DNA from: Streptomyces gardneri
GTDB taxonomy: Bacteria > Actinomycetota > Actinomycetes > Streptomycetales > Streptomycetaceae
Assembly (NCBI RefSeq): GCF_006539185.1
Contig: NZ_BJMN01000042.1
Span: forward strand, 1-64,000
Direction of reading: 5' to 3'
Length of the DNA stretch: 64,000 bases
The position numbers and the translations under genes are program-made. The notes beneath the pieces were generated by a model. The model searched no databases and had not been told where the DNA came from. It saw only the letters and a program-made list of their open reading frames with translations. Of the stretch, positions 25,951-34,010 are shown in pieces. Positions within the stretch are counted from its first letter, which is position 1; each line of letters begins with the position of its first letter.

Positions 25951-26985
25951 TCAGAGCAGAGTGAGCTGCTCGGGAGCGGCCGCGAGCGCGGGCTCCTCCG
26001 GAACCGCGATCCGGCGCGGCGCGGCGCCCCGATCGGCGGGACCTATGCCGAACTCGGCGGCCAGTTCGTGGACCTGACGGGTGATCCGGCGCTGGTACCA
26101 GGTCGGCGCGTACGCCCCGTCCGCGTACATCCGCTCGTACCGCCGCACCAGCTCCGGGTGGTGGTGCCGCAGCCACGTCATGAACCACTCGCGTGCGCCT
26201 GGCCGCAGGTGCAGGACGAGCGGGGTGACCGAACTCGCCCCGGCCTCGGCGATCGCGCGGACCGTGGCGCGCAGCTGCTCGGGGCGGTCGCCGAGGAAGG
26301 GGACGACGGGGGCCATGAGGACGCCGCAGTCGATGCCGTGCGCGCCGAGGGTGCGGACCACGTCGAGGCGGCGCTCGGGGGACGGGGTGCCGGGCTCGAT
26401 CGTCCGCCACAGCTCCCGGTCGGTGAAACCGACCGAGACGGAGATGCCGACCTCGGTGACCTGGGCGGCCTGGGTGAGGAGGTCCAGGTCGCGCAGGATC
26501 AGGGTGCCCTTGGTGAGGATCGAGAAGGGGTTGGCGTGGTCGCGCAGGGCGGTGAGGATGCCCGGCATCAGGCGGTAGCGGCCCTCCGCCCGCTGGTAGC
26601 AGTCGACGTTGGTGCCCATGGCGACGTGGGCGCCCTGCCAGCGGGCGGAGGCGAGCTGGCGGGCCAGCACCTCCGGGGCGTTGATCTTGACGACGATCTG
26701 GGAGTCGAAGCCGAGCCCGGTGTCGAGGTCCAGATAGCTGTGGGTCTTGCGGGCGAAGCAGTACACGCATGCGTGACTACAACCCCTGTACGGGTTGACC
26801 GTCCACTCGAACGGCATGCGGGAGGCGCCGGGCACCCGGTTGAGGATCGAGCGGGCCCGCACCTCGTGGAAGGTGATGCCCCGGAACTCCGGGGTGTCGA
26901 ACGTCCGCGTGGTCACCGCGTCCGTACCGAACAGGCCGATGTCGGCGGGCGCGCTCGGCCCGTCGCCCAGATTGTCCCAGCGCAC
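25951..26985 (-). CDS. Radical SAM protein of the Rv2578c type (spore-photoproduct-lyase-like)
   Basis: 344 residues from the GTG at 26985, with GAGGAGG upstream; longer in-frame readings have no family similarity. The SAM/[4Fe-4S] motif CxxxCxxC is at Cys69, Cys73 and Cys76 (GCSHACVYCF), preceded by NPYRG, a signature of the Rv2578c/SPL-like group. NPFSILTKGTLILRDLDLL is also conserved. Reaction unknown; a DNA-damage role is suggested by the LexA-type box in its promoter. Divergent from the SRPBCC gene. Confidence 0.9.
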   Translation of the reverse strand: MRWDNLGDGPSAPADIGLFGTDAVTTRTFDTPEFRGITFHEVRARSILNRVPGASRMPFEWTVNPYRGCSHACVYCFARKTHSYLDLDTGLGFDSQIVVKINAPEVLARQLASARWQGAHVAMGTNVDCYQRAEGRYRLMPGILTALRDHANPFSILTKGTLILRDLDLLTQAAQVTEVGISVSVGFTDRELWRTIEPGTPSPERRLDVVRTLGAHGIDCGVLMAPVVPFLGDRPEQLRATVRAIAEAGASSVTPLVLHLRPGAREWFMTWLRHHHPELVRRYERMYADGAYAPTWYQRRITRQVHELAAEFGIGPADRGAAPRRIAVPEEPALAAAPEQLTLL

Positions 26986-27034
26986 GGACGCCTCCTCGGT
27001 TGCTCTGCCTCGCCTCTGGCTCCACCTTGCGCCC

Positions 27035-27052
27035 AGAATAGAACACCTGTTC
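27035..27052 (-). promoter_or_regulatory. LexA-type SOS box next to a -10 element
   Basis: GAACACCTGTTC (27041-27052) fits the Gram-positive/actinobacterial LexA pattern GAAC-N4-GTTC. On the minus strand it directly abuts TATTCT (27035-27040), a good -10 for the radical SAM gene that starts 50 bases on. Binding here would block transcription. Confidence 0.65.
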
Positions 27053-27143
27053 CCTTGATCACCGCAACCCGGATTTCGTGCCCCGGAGCCCGCGTGGTTC
27101 GCTTGGGCCACACCCCCGAGGAACCACAAGCTGGAGGAAGTCA

Positions 27144-27587
27144 ATGGCGCAGGTCGAGGCCACGACGGAACGAATCATCGCCGCGGACGCGGAGACGGTG
27201 TTCGACGCGCTGGCGGACTACAGCGGCACGCGCGCGAAGGTGCTGCCCGAGCACTTCAGCGAGTACGAGGTGCGGGAGGGCGGCGACGGCGAGGGCACCC
27301 TCGTCCACTGGAAGCTCCAGGCCACCAGCAAGCGCGTCCGCGACTGCCTCCTGGAGGTCACCGAGCCCACCGACGGGCAGCTCGTCGAGAAGGACCGCAA
27401 CTCGTCCATGGTCACCACCTGGACCGTCACCCCCGCCGGCGAGGGCAAGTCGCGCGCCGTCGTCACCTCCGTCTGGAACGGCGCCGGCGGCGTCGGAGGC
27501 TTCTTCGAGAGGACCTTCGCGCCCAAGGGCCTGGCCCGCATCTACGACGCCCTGCTCGCCAAGCTGGCGGACGAGGTCGAGAAGTAA
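27144..27587 (+). CDS. SRPBCC-family (polyketide cyclase/lipid-transfer-like) protein
   Basis: 147 residues from the ATG at 27144, with GGAGGA just upstream. The START/Bet v1-like fold is seen from the opening VEATTERIIAADAETVFDALADYSG, through strands ending in SRAVVTSVWNGAGG, to the C-terminal long helix GLARIYDALLAKLADEVEK. Such proteins bind hydrophobic ligands; the role here is unknown. Cytosolic. It is divergent from the radical SAM gene, so it shares the 158-base region that contains the LexA-type box. No operon partner follows at once. Confidence 0.85.
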   Translation: MAQVEATTERIIAADAETVFDALADYSGTRAKVLPEHFSEYEVREGGDGEGTLVHWKLQATSKRVRDCLLEVTEPTDGQLVEKDRNSSMVTTWTVTPAGEGKSRAVVTSVWNGAGGVGGFFERTFAPKGLARIYDALLAKLADEVEK

Positions 27588-27825
27588 CGCTCCGGGCGTT
27601 CACCGATTCGAGTGGTTCGCCCGCACCCCCGTACCGGAGCCCCGTGCACCGAGGGGGCGCGGGCTTCCTCGTAAACGCGCTGATGAGCGACCCAAGTGCG
27701 CCGTACCACAGGGCCGTTCACCGCCGGGGACGCCACTGACCTCCCGTACCGCCCGACTTGCTCCCGCTTCGCACCCAATGCGAAGAATGGCGCGGCGCAG
27801 ACGCCGTGTCGAGGGGAGCAGGTAC

Positions 27826-30333
27826 GTGGGTGCGATCACCGTCGTGAAGGCCACCAGGGGCGCGGAGGGCGCGGAACCGCTTCCCACGGACGGCCACCCC
27901 GCCGCGGACGGCCCGCCCGTCGGCCTCGCGCCACCGTCCGACCCCGGACCCGCCCCCCTCGACCCCCGCCGGGTGCGGCTCGTCTTCTGCGGCCTCATGC
28001 TCGCGCTGCTCCTCGCCGCGCTCGAGCAGATGATCGTGGCCACCGCCCTGCCGAAGATCGTCGGCGAACTCCAGGGCCTGGACCGGATGTCCTGGGCCAT
28101 CACCGCCTATCTGCTGACCTCCACCATCGGCCTGCCGATCTACGGGAAGCTGGGCGACCTCCTCGGCCGCAAGAGCGTCTTCCTCTTCGCCATCGTCGTC
28201 TTCGTCATCGGCTCCGCCCTGGCCGGCTGGTCCCGCAGCATGGACGAGCTCATCGCCTTCCGCGCGATCCAGGGCGCCGGCGCCGGAGGCCTGATGATCG
28301 GCGTCCAGGCGATCATCGCCGACATCGTCCCCGCCCGGGAACGCGGCCGGTACATGGGCCTGATCGGCGCCGCCTTCGGCCTCGCCTCCGTCGCCGGACC
28401 CCTGCTCGGCGGCTTCTTCACCGACCACGTCTCCTGGCGCTGGTGCTTCTACTTCAACGTGCCCTTCGGGCTCGTCACCCTCGCCGTCGTCGCCGTCGTC
28501 CTCAAGCTCCCCAGGCCCACGGCACGCGCGCGCTTCGACGTCCTCGGCGCCCTGCTCCTCGCCGCCGCCTCCACCTGCCTGGTCCTGCTGACCAGTTGGG
28601 GCGGGACCGAGTACGCCTGGGACTCCCGGGTCGTCCTCGCGCTCGCCTGCGGCGCCGCCGGAACGACCCTGCTCTTCCTGGTCGTCGAGCACGTCGCGCC
28701 CGAACCCCTCATCCCGCTGCGGCTCTTCCGCGACTCCGTCTTCACCGTCACCGCCCTCGTCGGGGCCGTCGTCGGCATCGCGCTCTTCGGCGCCGCCAGC
28801 TACCTCCCCAGCTTCCTGCAGATGGTCGAGGGCGCCACCGCCACCGAGTCCGGCCTCCTGATGCTGCCGCTCATGGGCGGGATCGTCATCGCCTCGGTCG
28901 TCTCCGGCCAGCTCATCAGCCGCACCGGCCACTACAAGATCTACCCCGTGGTCGGCGGAGCCGTCTCCGTCCTCGGCATGTGGCTGCTCTCCCGGATGGA
29001 CACCGAGACCCCGCGCCTCCAGCACAGCCTCTGGCAGGCCGTCCTCGGCACCGGCATCGGCCTGGTCATGCCGGTCCTCGTGCTCGCCGTGCAGAACTCC
29101 GTACGCCCCGCCGACCTCGGCACCGCCACCAGCGCCCACAACTACTTCCGCCAGATCGGCGGCAGCGTCGGCGCGGCGATCTTCGGCACCCTCTTCGCCT
29201 CACGGCTCGACGACGCCCTCGGCGACCGGCTGGCCGGAGTCCTCGCGCAGGGGGACCCGGTGTCCCTGCCGCCGGCCGAGTCGATCACCCCGCAGACGGT
29301 GCACACCCTGCCGCCCGCCCTGCGCGACGCCTACATCCAGGCGTACGCGGACGCGATGCCGCGCATCTTCCTCTACCTCGTGCCGGTCCTCGTGCTCGGC
29401 CTCGTCCTCGCCTTCTTCCTCAAGGAGAAACCGCTGGTGTCCCACCACAGCCCGCTCACCGAGGCCACCGACGCCACCGTGGCCACCGAATTCGGCGGCA
29501 CCCAGGCGGTCCCGCACGCCCGGCACGCCGCCCCCGCCCACCCCTCCCGCTCGTCCCCGGAAGGGCCCGCCCGTTCCGGCGTCCCGGTCTGCGGTACCGT
29601 CCAGCACCACGACGGCAGCCGGGTGCCCCGGGCCGCCCTCACCCTCATCGACGTCCAGGGGCGTCAGGTCGGGCGCGGTGCGAGCGCCGAGGACGGGCGG
29701 TACGCGCTGAGCGTGCCCGACCGCGGCGCGTACGTCCTCATCGCGGCGGCCGGCGGACACCAGCCCCAGGCGGTCTCCGTCACCGTCGGCGACCGGCCCG
29801 TGGAGCTCGACGTCGTCCTCGGCGGCGCGGGGCGGCTCGCGGGCAGCGTCGTCACCGCCGACGGGACCCCCGTCCGGGACGCCGCCGTCACCCTCACCGA
29901 CGTACGCGGCGAGGTCGTAGCCTCCACCCGCAGCGGACGCGAAGGCGGGTACGTCATCACCGAACTGGTCGCCGGCGAGTACACGCTCGCCGCCAGCGCT
30001 CCCGCCTTCCGGCCCGCCGCGCTCCCGGTGAGCGTCCAGTCCTCCCGCGAGACCCGCCAGGACATCGAGCTGGCCGGCGGGTCGGTGCTGCGCGGCACCG
30101 TACGGGCCGGTGGCGGACGCCCCGTCGAGGACGCCCGCGTCACCCTCCTCGACGCCGCCGGAAACGTCATGGACACCCTCACCACGGGGGCCGACGGCAC
30201 CTTCCGCTTCGTGGACCTGTCCTCCGGCGAGTACACCGTCATCGCGGCCGGGTACCCGCCCGTCGCCACCGTCCTCCAGATGGCCGGCGGGGGCCGCACG
30301 GAGCGCGACCTCCAGCTCGGCCACCAGGACTGA
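27826..30333 (+). CDS. MFS exporter fused to three carboxypeptidase-regulatory-like domains
   Basis: 835 residues from the GTG at 27826 (GGGGAG upstream). Residues about 50-545 are a DHA2-type 14-TM transporter: LAALEQMIVATALPKIVGEL, YGKLGDLLGRKSVFL (motif A) and GAGAGGLMIGVQAIIAD (motif C-like). From about 585 three beta-sandwich units follow at roughly 585-665, 668-750 and 754-835, each of the pattern G-x-V-x(5)-G-x-P-V-x-D-A-x-V-T-L-x-D-x-x-G, then DGxYxxxxLxxGEYTxxA. These are CarboxypepD_reg/CnaB-like. The last TM predicts the tail outside or inside depending on topology; most likely cytoplasmic if 14 TM, which would be odd for such domains. Exporter of unknown drugs. Confidence 0.9.
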   Translation: MGAITVVKATRGAEGAEPLPTDGHPAADGPPVGLAPPSDPGPAPLDPRRVRLVFCGLMLALLLAALEQMIVATALPKIVGELQGLDRMSWAITAYLLTSTIGLPIYGKLGDLLGRKSVFLFAIVVFVIGSALAGWSRSMDELIAFRAIQGAGAGGLMIGVQAIIADIVPARERGRYMGLIGAAFGLASVAGPLLGGFFTDHVSWRWCFYFNVPFGLVTLAVVAVVLKLPRPTARARFDVLGALLLAAASTCLVLLTSWGGTEYAWDSRVVLALACGAAGTTLLFLVVEHVAPEPLIPLRLFRDSVFTVTALVGAVVGIALFGAASYLPSFLQMVEGATATESGLLMLPLMGGIVIASVVSGQLISRTGHYKIYPVVGGAVSVLGMWLLSRMDTETPRLQHSLWQAVLGTGIGLVMPVLVLAVQNSVRPADLGTATSAHNYFRQIGGSVGAAIFGTLFASRLDDALGDRLAGVLAQGDPVSLPPAESITPQTVHTLPPALRDAYIQAYADAMPRIFLYLVPVLVLGLVLAFFLKEKPLVSHHSPLTEATDATVATEFGGTQAVPHARHAAPAHPSRSSPEGPARSGVPVCGTVQHHDGSRVPRAALTLIDVQGRQVGRGASAEDGRYALSVPDRGAYVLIAAAGGHQPQAVSVTVGDRPVELDVVLGGAGRLAGSVVTADGTPVRDAAVTLTDVRGEVVASTRSGREGGYVITELVAGEYTLAASAPAFRPAALPVSVQSSRETRQDIELAGGSVLRGTVRAGGGRPVEDARVTLLDAAGNVMDTLTTGADGTFRFVDLSSGEYTVIAAGYPPVATVLQMAGGGRTERDLQLGHQD

Positions 30334-30357
30334 CCGGCCGGCCCCGCAGCACTGTCC

Positions 30358-31581
30358 TCAGGAGGTGGTCGACGCCTTGCGCAGCGCGCTGATGCAGGTG
30401 CCGATCGCCTCCTGGAGGGCTTCGAGGCGCTGGAGCATGTCGGCCTCGTAGATGTCCTCCTCCATCACCTCGTCCAGGGTCAGCTCCTCGAAGACCTTCG
30501 TGGCCTTCTGCAGGCTGTTGTAGAACTTGGTGCGCCGCTCCTGGACCCGCAGCGCCGGGTCCTCCTCCACGGCCCGCGCGACCAGGCCCTTCACCGCGTC
30601 GTACGCCTCACCGGCCCACTCGCCCGCCTCCTCGGAGTCGTCGAGCTCGTCGATGAGCGACAGGTGCCGCTCCGCCTCGGCGCGCAGCTCGGCCGGTGCC
30701 TCCACCGTCTGCCCGGCCGGGGTCTTGATCTGGCCGTTCTCGACGATCTGGCGCACATAACCGATGCGGTCGGCCGCCTTCGCCTCGCTCGCCACCGCCT
30801 TCTTCAGGTCGTCGGTGCGGGCGATGGCGCGCGCCATCTCCGTCTGGAGGGCCGGGTCCTCCTTCATCCGGTCCAGGAGCGCGCCGCGCGCAGCCTCGGC
30901 CGTGCCGGGGTCGGCGAGGATCGCGGCCCGCAGCGCCGTCGGGTTCTCGGCGACCTCCAGGGCCTTCGTCGGCCGGATGCCCTCCGCCTCGGCCGCGGCG
31001 CTGATCGCCTGGCCGCGCACGGAGGACGCGCTGTTGCGGGAGGTGTAGTACGAGAGCCAGACGTCCGCGTCGGGCAGCTCGACGTCCTCGCCGGGCACCA
31101 GGACCTCGAACTGCGGGACCAGACCGTCGTCGGCCGCCATGTCCCAGGCCTTGTAGTAGCGCATGACCCGGTCCGGCGAGCATCCCGCGAGCGCGGCGAA
31201 GGCCTTCGCCGAGACCTTCGTCCGGGCCGTGCCCTCGGCGGGCTGGCCGCCGGGGCGCACACTCCGCGCGACCTTGAGCGCGAAGGCCCAGCCGCCGGTG
31301 CGCGCGTAGATCCCGAAGTCCTGGGCGTCACGGACGACGACGGGGTCGTGATCGTCCGCCGACACGGGCTCCGCAGGCTCCTGGGGCTCGCTGGACTCCT
31401 GGGGCTCGGTGGACTCCTCGGGCTCGCTGGACTCCTCGGGCTCCTCGGGCTCCGCCGATTCCGGCTCCGGGGCCGACGGCACCCAGAACTCCGGCTCCGA
31501 GATCGCCGCCGGGGCGGTCTCGGGAGCGGCGGTCTCGCGCTCGTCGGCGGACGTTTCGGACGGGGTGAAGGCGATGGTCAC
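30358..31581 (-). CDS. Hypothetical protein with acidic Pro/Glu/Ser repeat N-terminus
   Basis: 407 residues from the GTG at 31581. The first 75 residues are a low-complexity acidic stretch with repeated EPxES and EPQE units, encoded by tandem copies of a CTCxxGGGCTC motif. After it comes a predominantly helical domain, with an AFAALAGCSPDRVMRYYKAWDMAA segment resembling a small helix-turn-helix, and VWLSYYTSRNSASSVRGQA. The C-terminal half is charged and likely coiled coil (EEDIYEADMLQRLEALQEAIG). No signal peptide or TM segment. I do not recognise the family. Convergent with the MFS fusion (24-base gap), divergent from the DppA-like operon. Confidence 0.8.
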   Translation of the reverse strand: MTIAFTPSETSADERETAAPETAPAAISEPEFWVPSAPEPESAEPEEPEESSEPEESTEPQESSEPQEPAEPVSADDHDPVVVRDAQDFGIYARTGGWAFALKVARSVRPGGQPAEGTARTKVSAKAFAALAGCSPDRVMRYYKAWDMAADDGLVPQFEVLVPGEDVELPDADVWLSYYTSRNSASSVRGQAISAAAEAEGIRPTKALEVAENPTALRAAILADPGTAEAARGALLDRMKEDPALQTEMARAIARTDDLKKAVASEAKAADRIGYVRQIVENGQIKTPAGQTVEAPAELRAEAERHLSLIDELDDSEEAGEWAGEAYDAVKGLVARAVEEDPALRVQERRTKFYNSLQKATKVFEELTLDEVMEEDIYEADMLQRLEALQEAIGTCISALRKASTTS

Positions 31582-31737
31582 CGAGAGCTCTCCGGAAGGT
31601 CGGGTACGACAACTGCGGCCGACAGCCTATACGCACATGTTGGCGATATTTCGCCCCATTCGATCCCGGCGTGCGGAACCGTGCCGCTGAACCGTACCGC
31701 CGGCCCGGTGATCGTCATTGGTCCACTCCAACGGCGG

Positions 31738-31746
31738 TTATCCACA
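31738..31746. promoter_or_regulatory. Single consensus DnaA box
   Basis: TTATCCACA is a perfect classical DnaA box in the divergent region between the unknown gene and the DppA-like gene, about 40 bases upstream of the latter's start. No cluster accompanies it, so it is not an origin; it may be a regulatory or titration site. Confidence 0.45.
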
Positions 31747-31786
31747 GGGGTGGTAGGGCCGCCGGGCGGCGACTACGGTGCGAGAC

Positions 31787-32620
31787 ATGAAGATCCTCAT
31801 CAGCGCCGACATGGAGGGCGCGACCGGTGTGACCTGGCCCGCCGACGTACTGCCCGGTACGCCCCAGTGGGAGCGCTGCCGCGCGATGTTCACGTCCGAC
31901 GTGAACGCGGCCGTGCTGGGCTTCTTCGACGGCGGCGCCGACGAGGTTCTGATCAACGAAGCGCACTCGAGCATGCGGAACCTGCTCCTGGAGCGGCTCG
32001 ACGAGCGCGCCGAGATGCTCACCGGTCGGCACAAGGCGCTGTCGATGGTCGAGGGCGTGCAGCACGGGGACGTCGACGGCATCGCGTTCGTCGGGTACCA
32101 CACGGGCGCCGGCGCGGAGGGTGTCCTCGCGCACACCTATCTCGCGAACTCGATCACGGGCGTGTGGCTGAACGGCGAGCGGGCGAGCGAGGGCGTGCTC
32201 AACGCCCACGTGGTGGCGGAGTACGGCGTCCCGGTCGTGCTCGTCACCGGCGACGACCTGACCTGCGAGGACGCCCTCGGATACGCACCCGAGGCCCGCA
32301 AGGTGGCCGTCAAGGACCATGTATCGCGGTACGCGGCGGTGTGCCGCACCCCGGCCAGGACCGCCGCCGACATCAGAGCGGCCGCGAAGGACGCGACCTC
32401 GCTCGCCGTCCGGCACGAGCCGGTCCGCGGCGGACCGTTCACGGTGGAGCTGGAGTTCGACGCCGACCACCTGGGAGCCGCCGCCACGGTGGTTCCCGGC
32501 GTGGCGCGGAGCGGCGAGCGGCGCGTCTCCTACACGGGGGAGACGATGTACGAGGCAATTCGCACGTTCAAGGCGGTCACGACCATCGTCTCGGCCGCGG
32601 TGGAGGAGCAGTATGGCTGA
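31787..32620 (+). CDS. M55-family D-aminopeptidase (DppA-like)
   Basis: 277 residues from the ATG at 31787. The -10-like TACGGT ends seven bases upstream, so translation is probably leaderless; a GTG at 31778 is less likely. The metal-site residues line up with Bacillus DppA: Asp8 and Glu10 in SADMEG, His60 in NEAHSSM, His105 in GYHTGAG. The family releases D-Ala from D-Ala-Gly type peptides by a self-compartmentalised dodecamer. The stop overlaps the M20 peptidase start by eight bases. It opens an operon of four peptidases. Confidence 0.9.
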   Translation: MKILISADMEGATGVTWPADVLPGTPQWERCRAMFTSDVNAAVLGFFDGGADEVLINEAHSSMRNLLLERLDERAEMLTGRHKALSMVEGVQHGDVDGIAFVGYHTGAGAEGVLAHTYLANSITGVWLNGERASEGVLNAHVVAEYGVPVVLVTGDDLTCEDALGYAPEARKVAVKDHVSRYAAVCRTPARTAADIRAAAKDATSLAVRHEPVRGGPFTVELEFDADHLGAAATVVPGVARSGERRVSYTGETMYEAIRTFKAVTTIVSAAVEEQYG

Positions 32621-33947
32621 GGAGGTCCGGGGCCCGGACACGACGGCGCTCGACGAGGTGGTCACCTTCACCTCCGAGCTCATCCGCATCGACACCACCA
32701 ACCACGGCGACGGCGAGTGCCGCGAGCGCCCCGCCGCCGAGTACGTCGCCGAGCGGCTCGCCGCCGCCGGCATCGAACCCACCCTCCTGGAGCGCACCCC
32801 AGGCCGCACCAACGTCGTGGCGCGCATCCCCGGCACCGACCCCTCGGCCGACGCGCTCCTCGTCCACGGCCACCTGGACGTGGTCCCCGCCGACCCGGCC
32901 GAATGGACCGTGCACCCCTTCTCCGGGGAGGTCCGCGACGGAGTCGTGTGGGGCCGCGGCGCCGTCGACATGAAGAACATGGACGCGATGGTCCTGGCCG
33001 TCGTCCGCTCCTGGGCCCGCCAGGGCGTCCGGCCGCGCCGCGACATCGTCCTCGCGTACACCGCCGACGAGGAGGCCAGCGCGGAGGACGGCTCCGGCTT
33101 CCTGGCCGACCGGCACGCCGCGCTCTTCGCGGGCTGTACGGAGGGCATCAGCGAGTCCGGGGCGTTCAGCTTCCACCCGCAGCCCGGCACGACCCTGTAC
33201 CCGATCGCGGCGGGGGAGCGGGGCACCGCCTGGCTCAAGCTGACCGCCCACGGCCGCGCCGGCCACGGCTCCAAGGTGAACACGGCCAACGCCGTCACCC
33301 GCCTCGCCTCCGCCGTCGCCCGGATCGGCGCCCACACCTGGCCGGTCCGCCTCACCACCACCGTCCGCGCCGCCCTCACGGAACTCGCCGCGCTGTACGG
33401 CATCGACATCGACACGAACGACCGCGACCTCGACGTCGAGCTCCTCCTCGACAAGCTGGGACCCGCCGCCGCACTCGTCGAGGCGACCGTCCGCAACAGC
33501 GCCAACCCGACGATGCTGAAGGCCGGATACAAGGTCAACGTCATCCCGGGCCAGGCCGTCGCCTACATCGACGGACGGACGCTGCCCGGCGGCGAGGAGG
33601 AGTTCGCCACGACGATGGACGCGCTCACCGGGCCCGACGTGGACTGGGAGTACCACCACCGAGAGGTGTCCCTGGAGGCCCCGGTCGACTCGCCGACCTT
33701 CGCGAAGCTCCGGGCCGCCGTCGAGCGCTTCGACCCGGACGGACACGTCGTGCCGTTCACCATGTCCGGCGGCACCGACGCCAAGCAGTTCTCGCGGCTC
33801 GGCATCACGGGCTACGGCTTCTCGCCGCTCAGACTGCCACCGGGGCTCGACTACGGGGCGCTGTTCCACGGCGTCGACGAGCGCGTCCCGGTCGACGCCC
33901 TGCACTTCGGTGTCCGGGTGCTCGACCACTATCTGAAGTCCGCGTAG
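32613..33947 (+). CDS. M20-family zinc metallopeptidase
   Basis: 444 residues. M20 metal and catalytic motifs are in order: HGHLDVVPADP (His ligand and Asp), GRGAVDMKNMDA (bridging Asp), ADEEASAEDG (general-base Glu and metal Glu), and a C-terminal GLDYGALFHGVDERVP with the last His ligand. The lid domain is inserted in the middle. Such enzymes hydrolyse dipeptides or remove acyl groups from amino acids. Starts inside the 3' end of the DppA-like gene, so the two are translationally coupled and probably act on the same peptide pool. Substrate unproven. Confidence 0.9.
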   Translation: MAEEVRGPDTTALDEVVTFTSELIRIDTTNHGDGECRERPAAEYVAERLAAAGIEPTLLERTPGRTNVVARIPGTDPSADALLVHGHLDVVPADPAEWTVHPFSGEVRDGVVWGRGAVDMKNMDAMVLAVVRSWARQGVRPRRDIVLAYTADEEASAEDGSGFLADRHAALFAGCTEGISESGAFSFHPQPGTTLYPIAAGERGTAWLKLTAHGRAGHGSKVNTANAVTRLASAVARIGAHTWPVRLTTTVRAALTELAALYGIDIDTNDRDLDVELLLDKLGPAAALVEATVRNSANPTMLKAGYKVNVIPGQAVAYIDGRTLPGGEEEFATTMDALTGPDVDWEYHHREVSLEAPVDSPTFAKLRAAVERFDPDGHVVPFTMSGGTDAKQFSRLGITGYGFSPLRLPPGLDYGALFHGVDERVPVDALHFGVRVLDHYLKSA

Positions 33948-34010
33948 CCCTTCGTGGCTCCACGTAGTTCTCGTGCAGCACCGTGCAGGACCGTGACAGG
34001 GGGAGTCGAG

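Noticed and set aside
26068..27825. Forward in-frame extension upstream of the MFS fusion gene.
   Set aside because: It lies opposite the radical SAM gene and through the SRPBCC gene, with Arg/Asp/Gly-rich low-complexity sequence. The GTG at 27826 with its ribosome site is the sensible start.
31738..31746. Replication origin.
   Set aside because: Only one DnaA box is present, with no AT-rich element and no dnaA/dnaN/gyr genes nearby.
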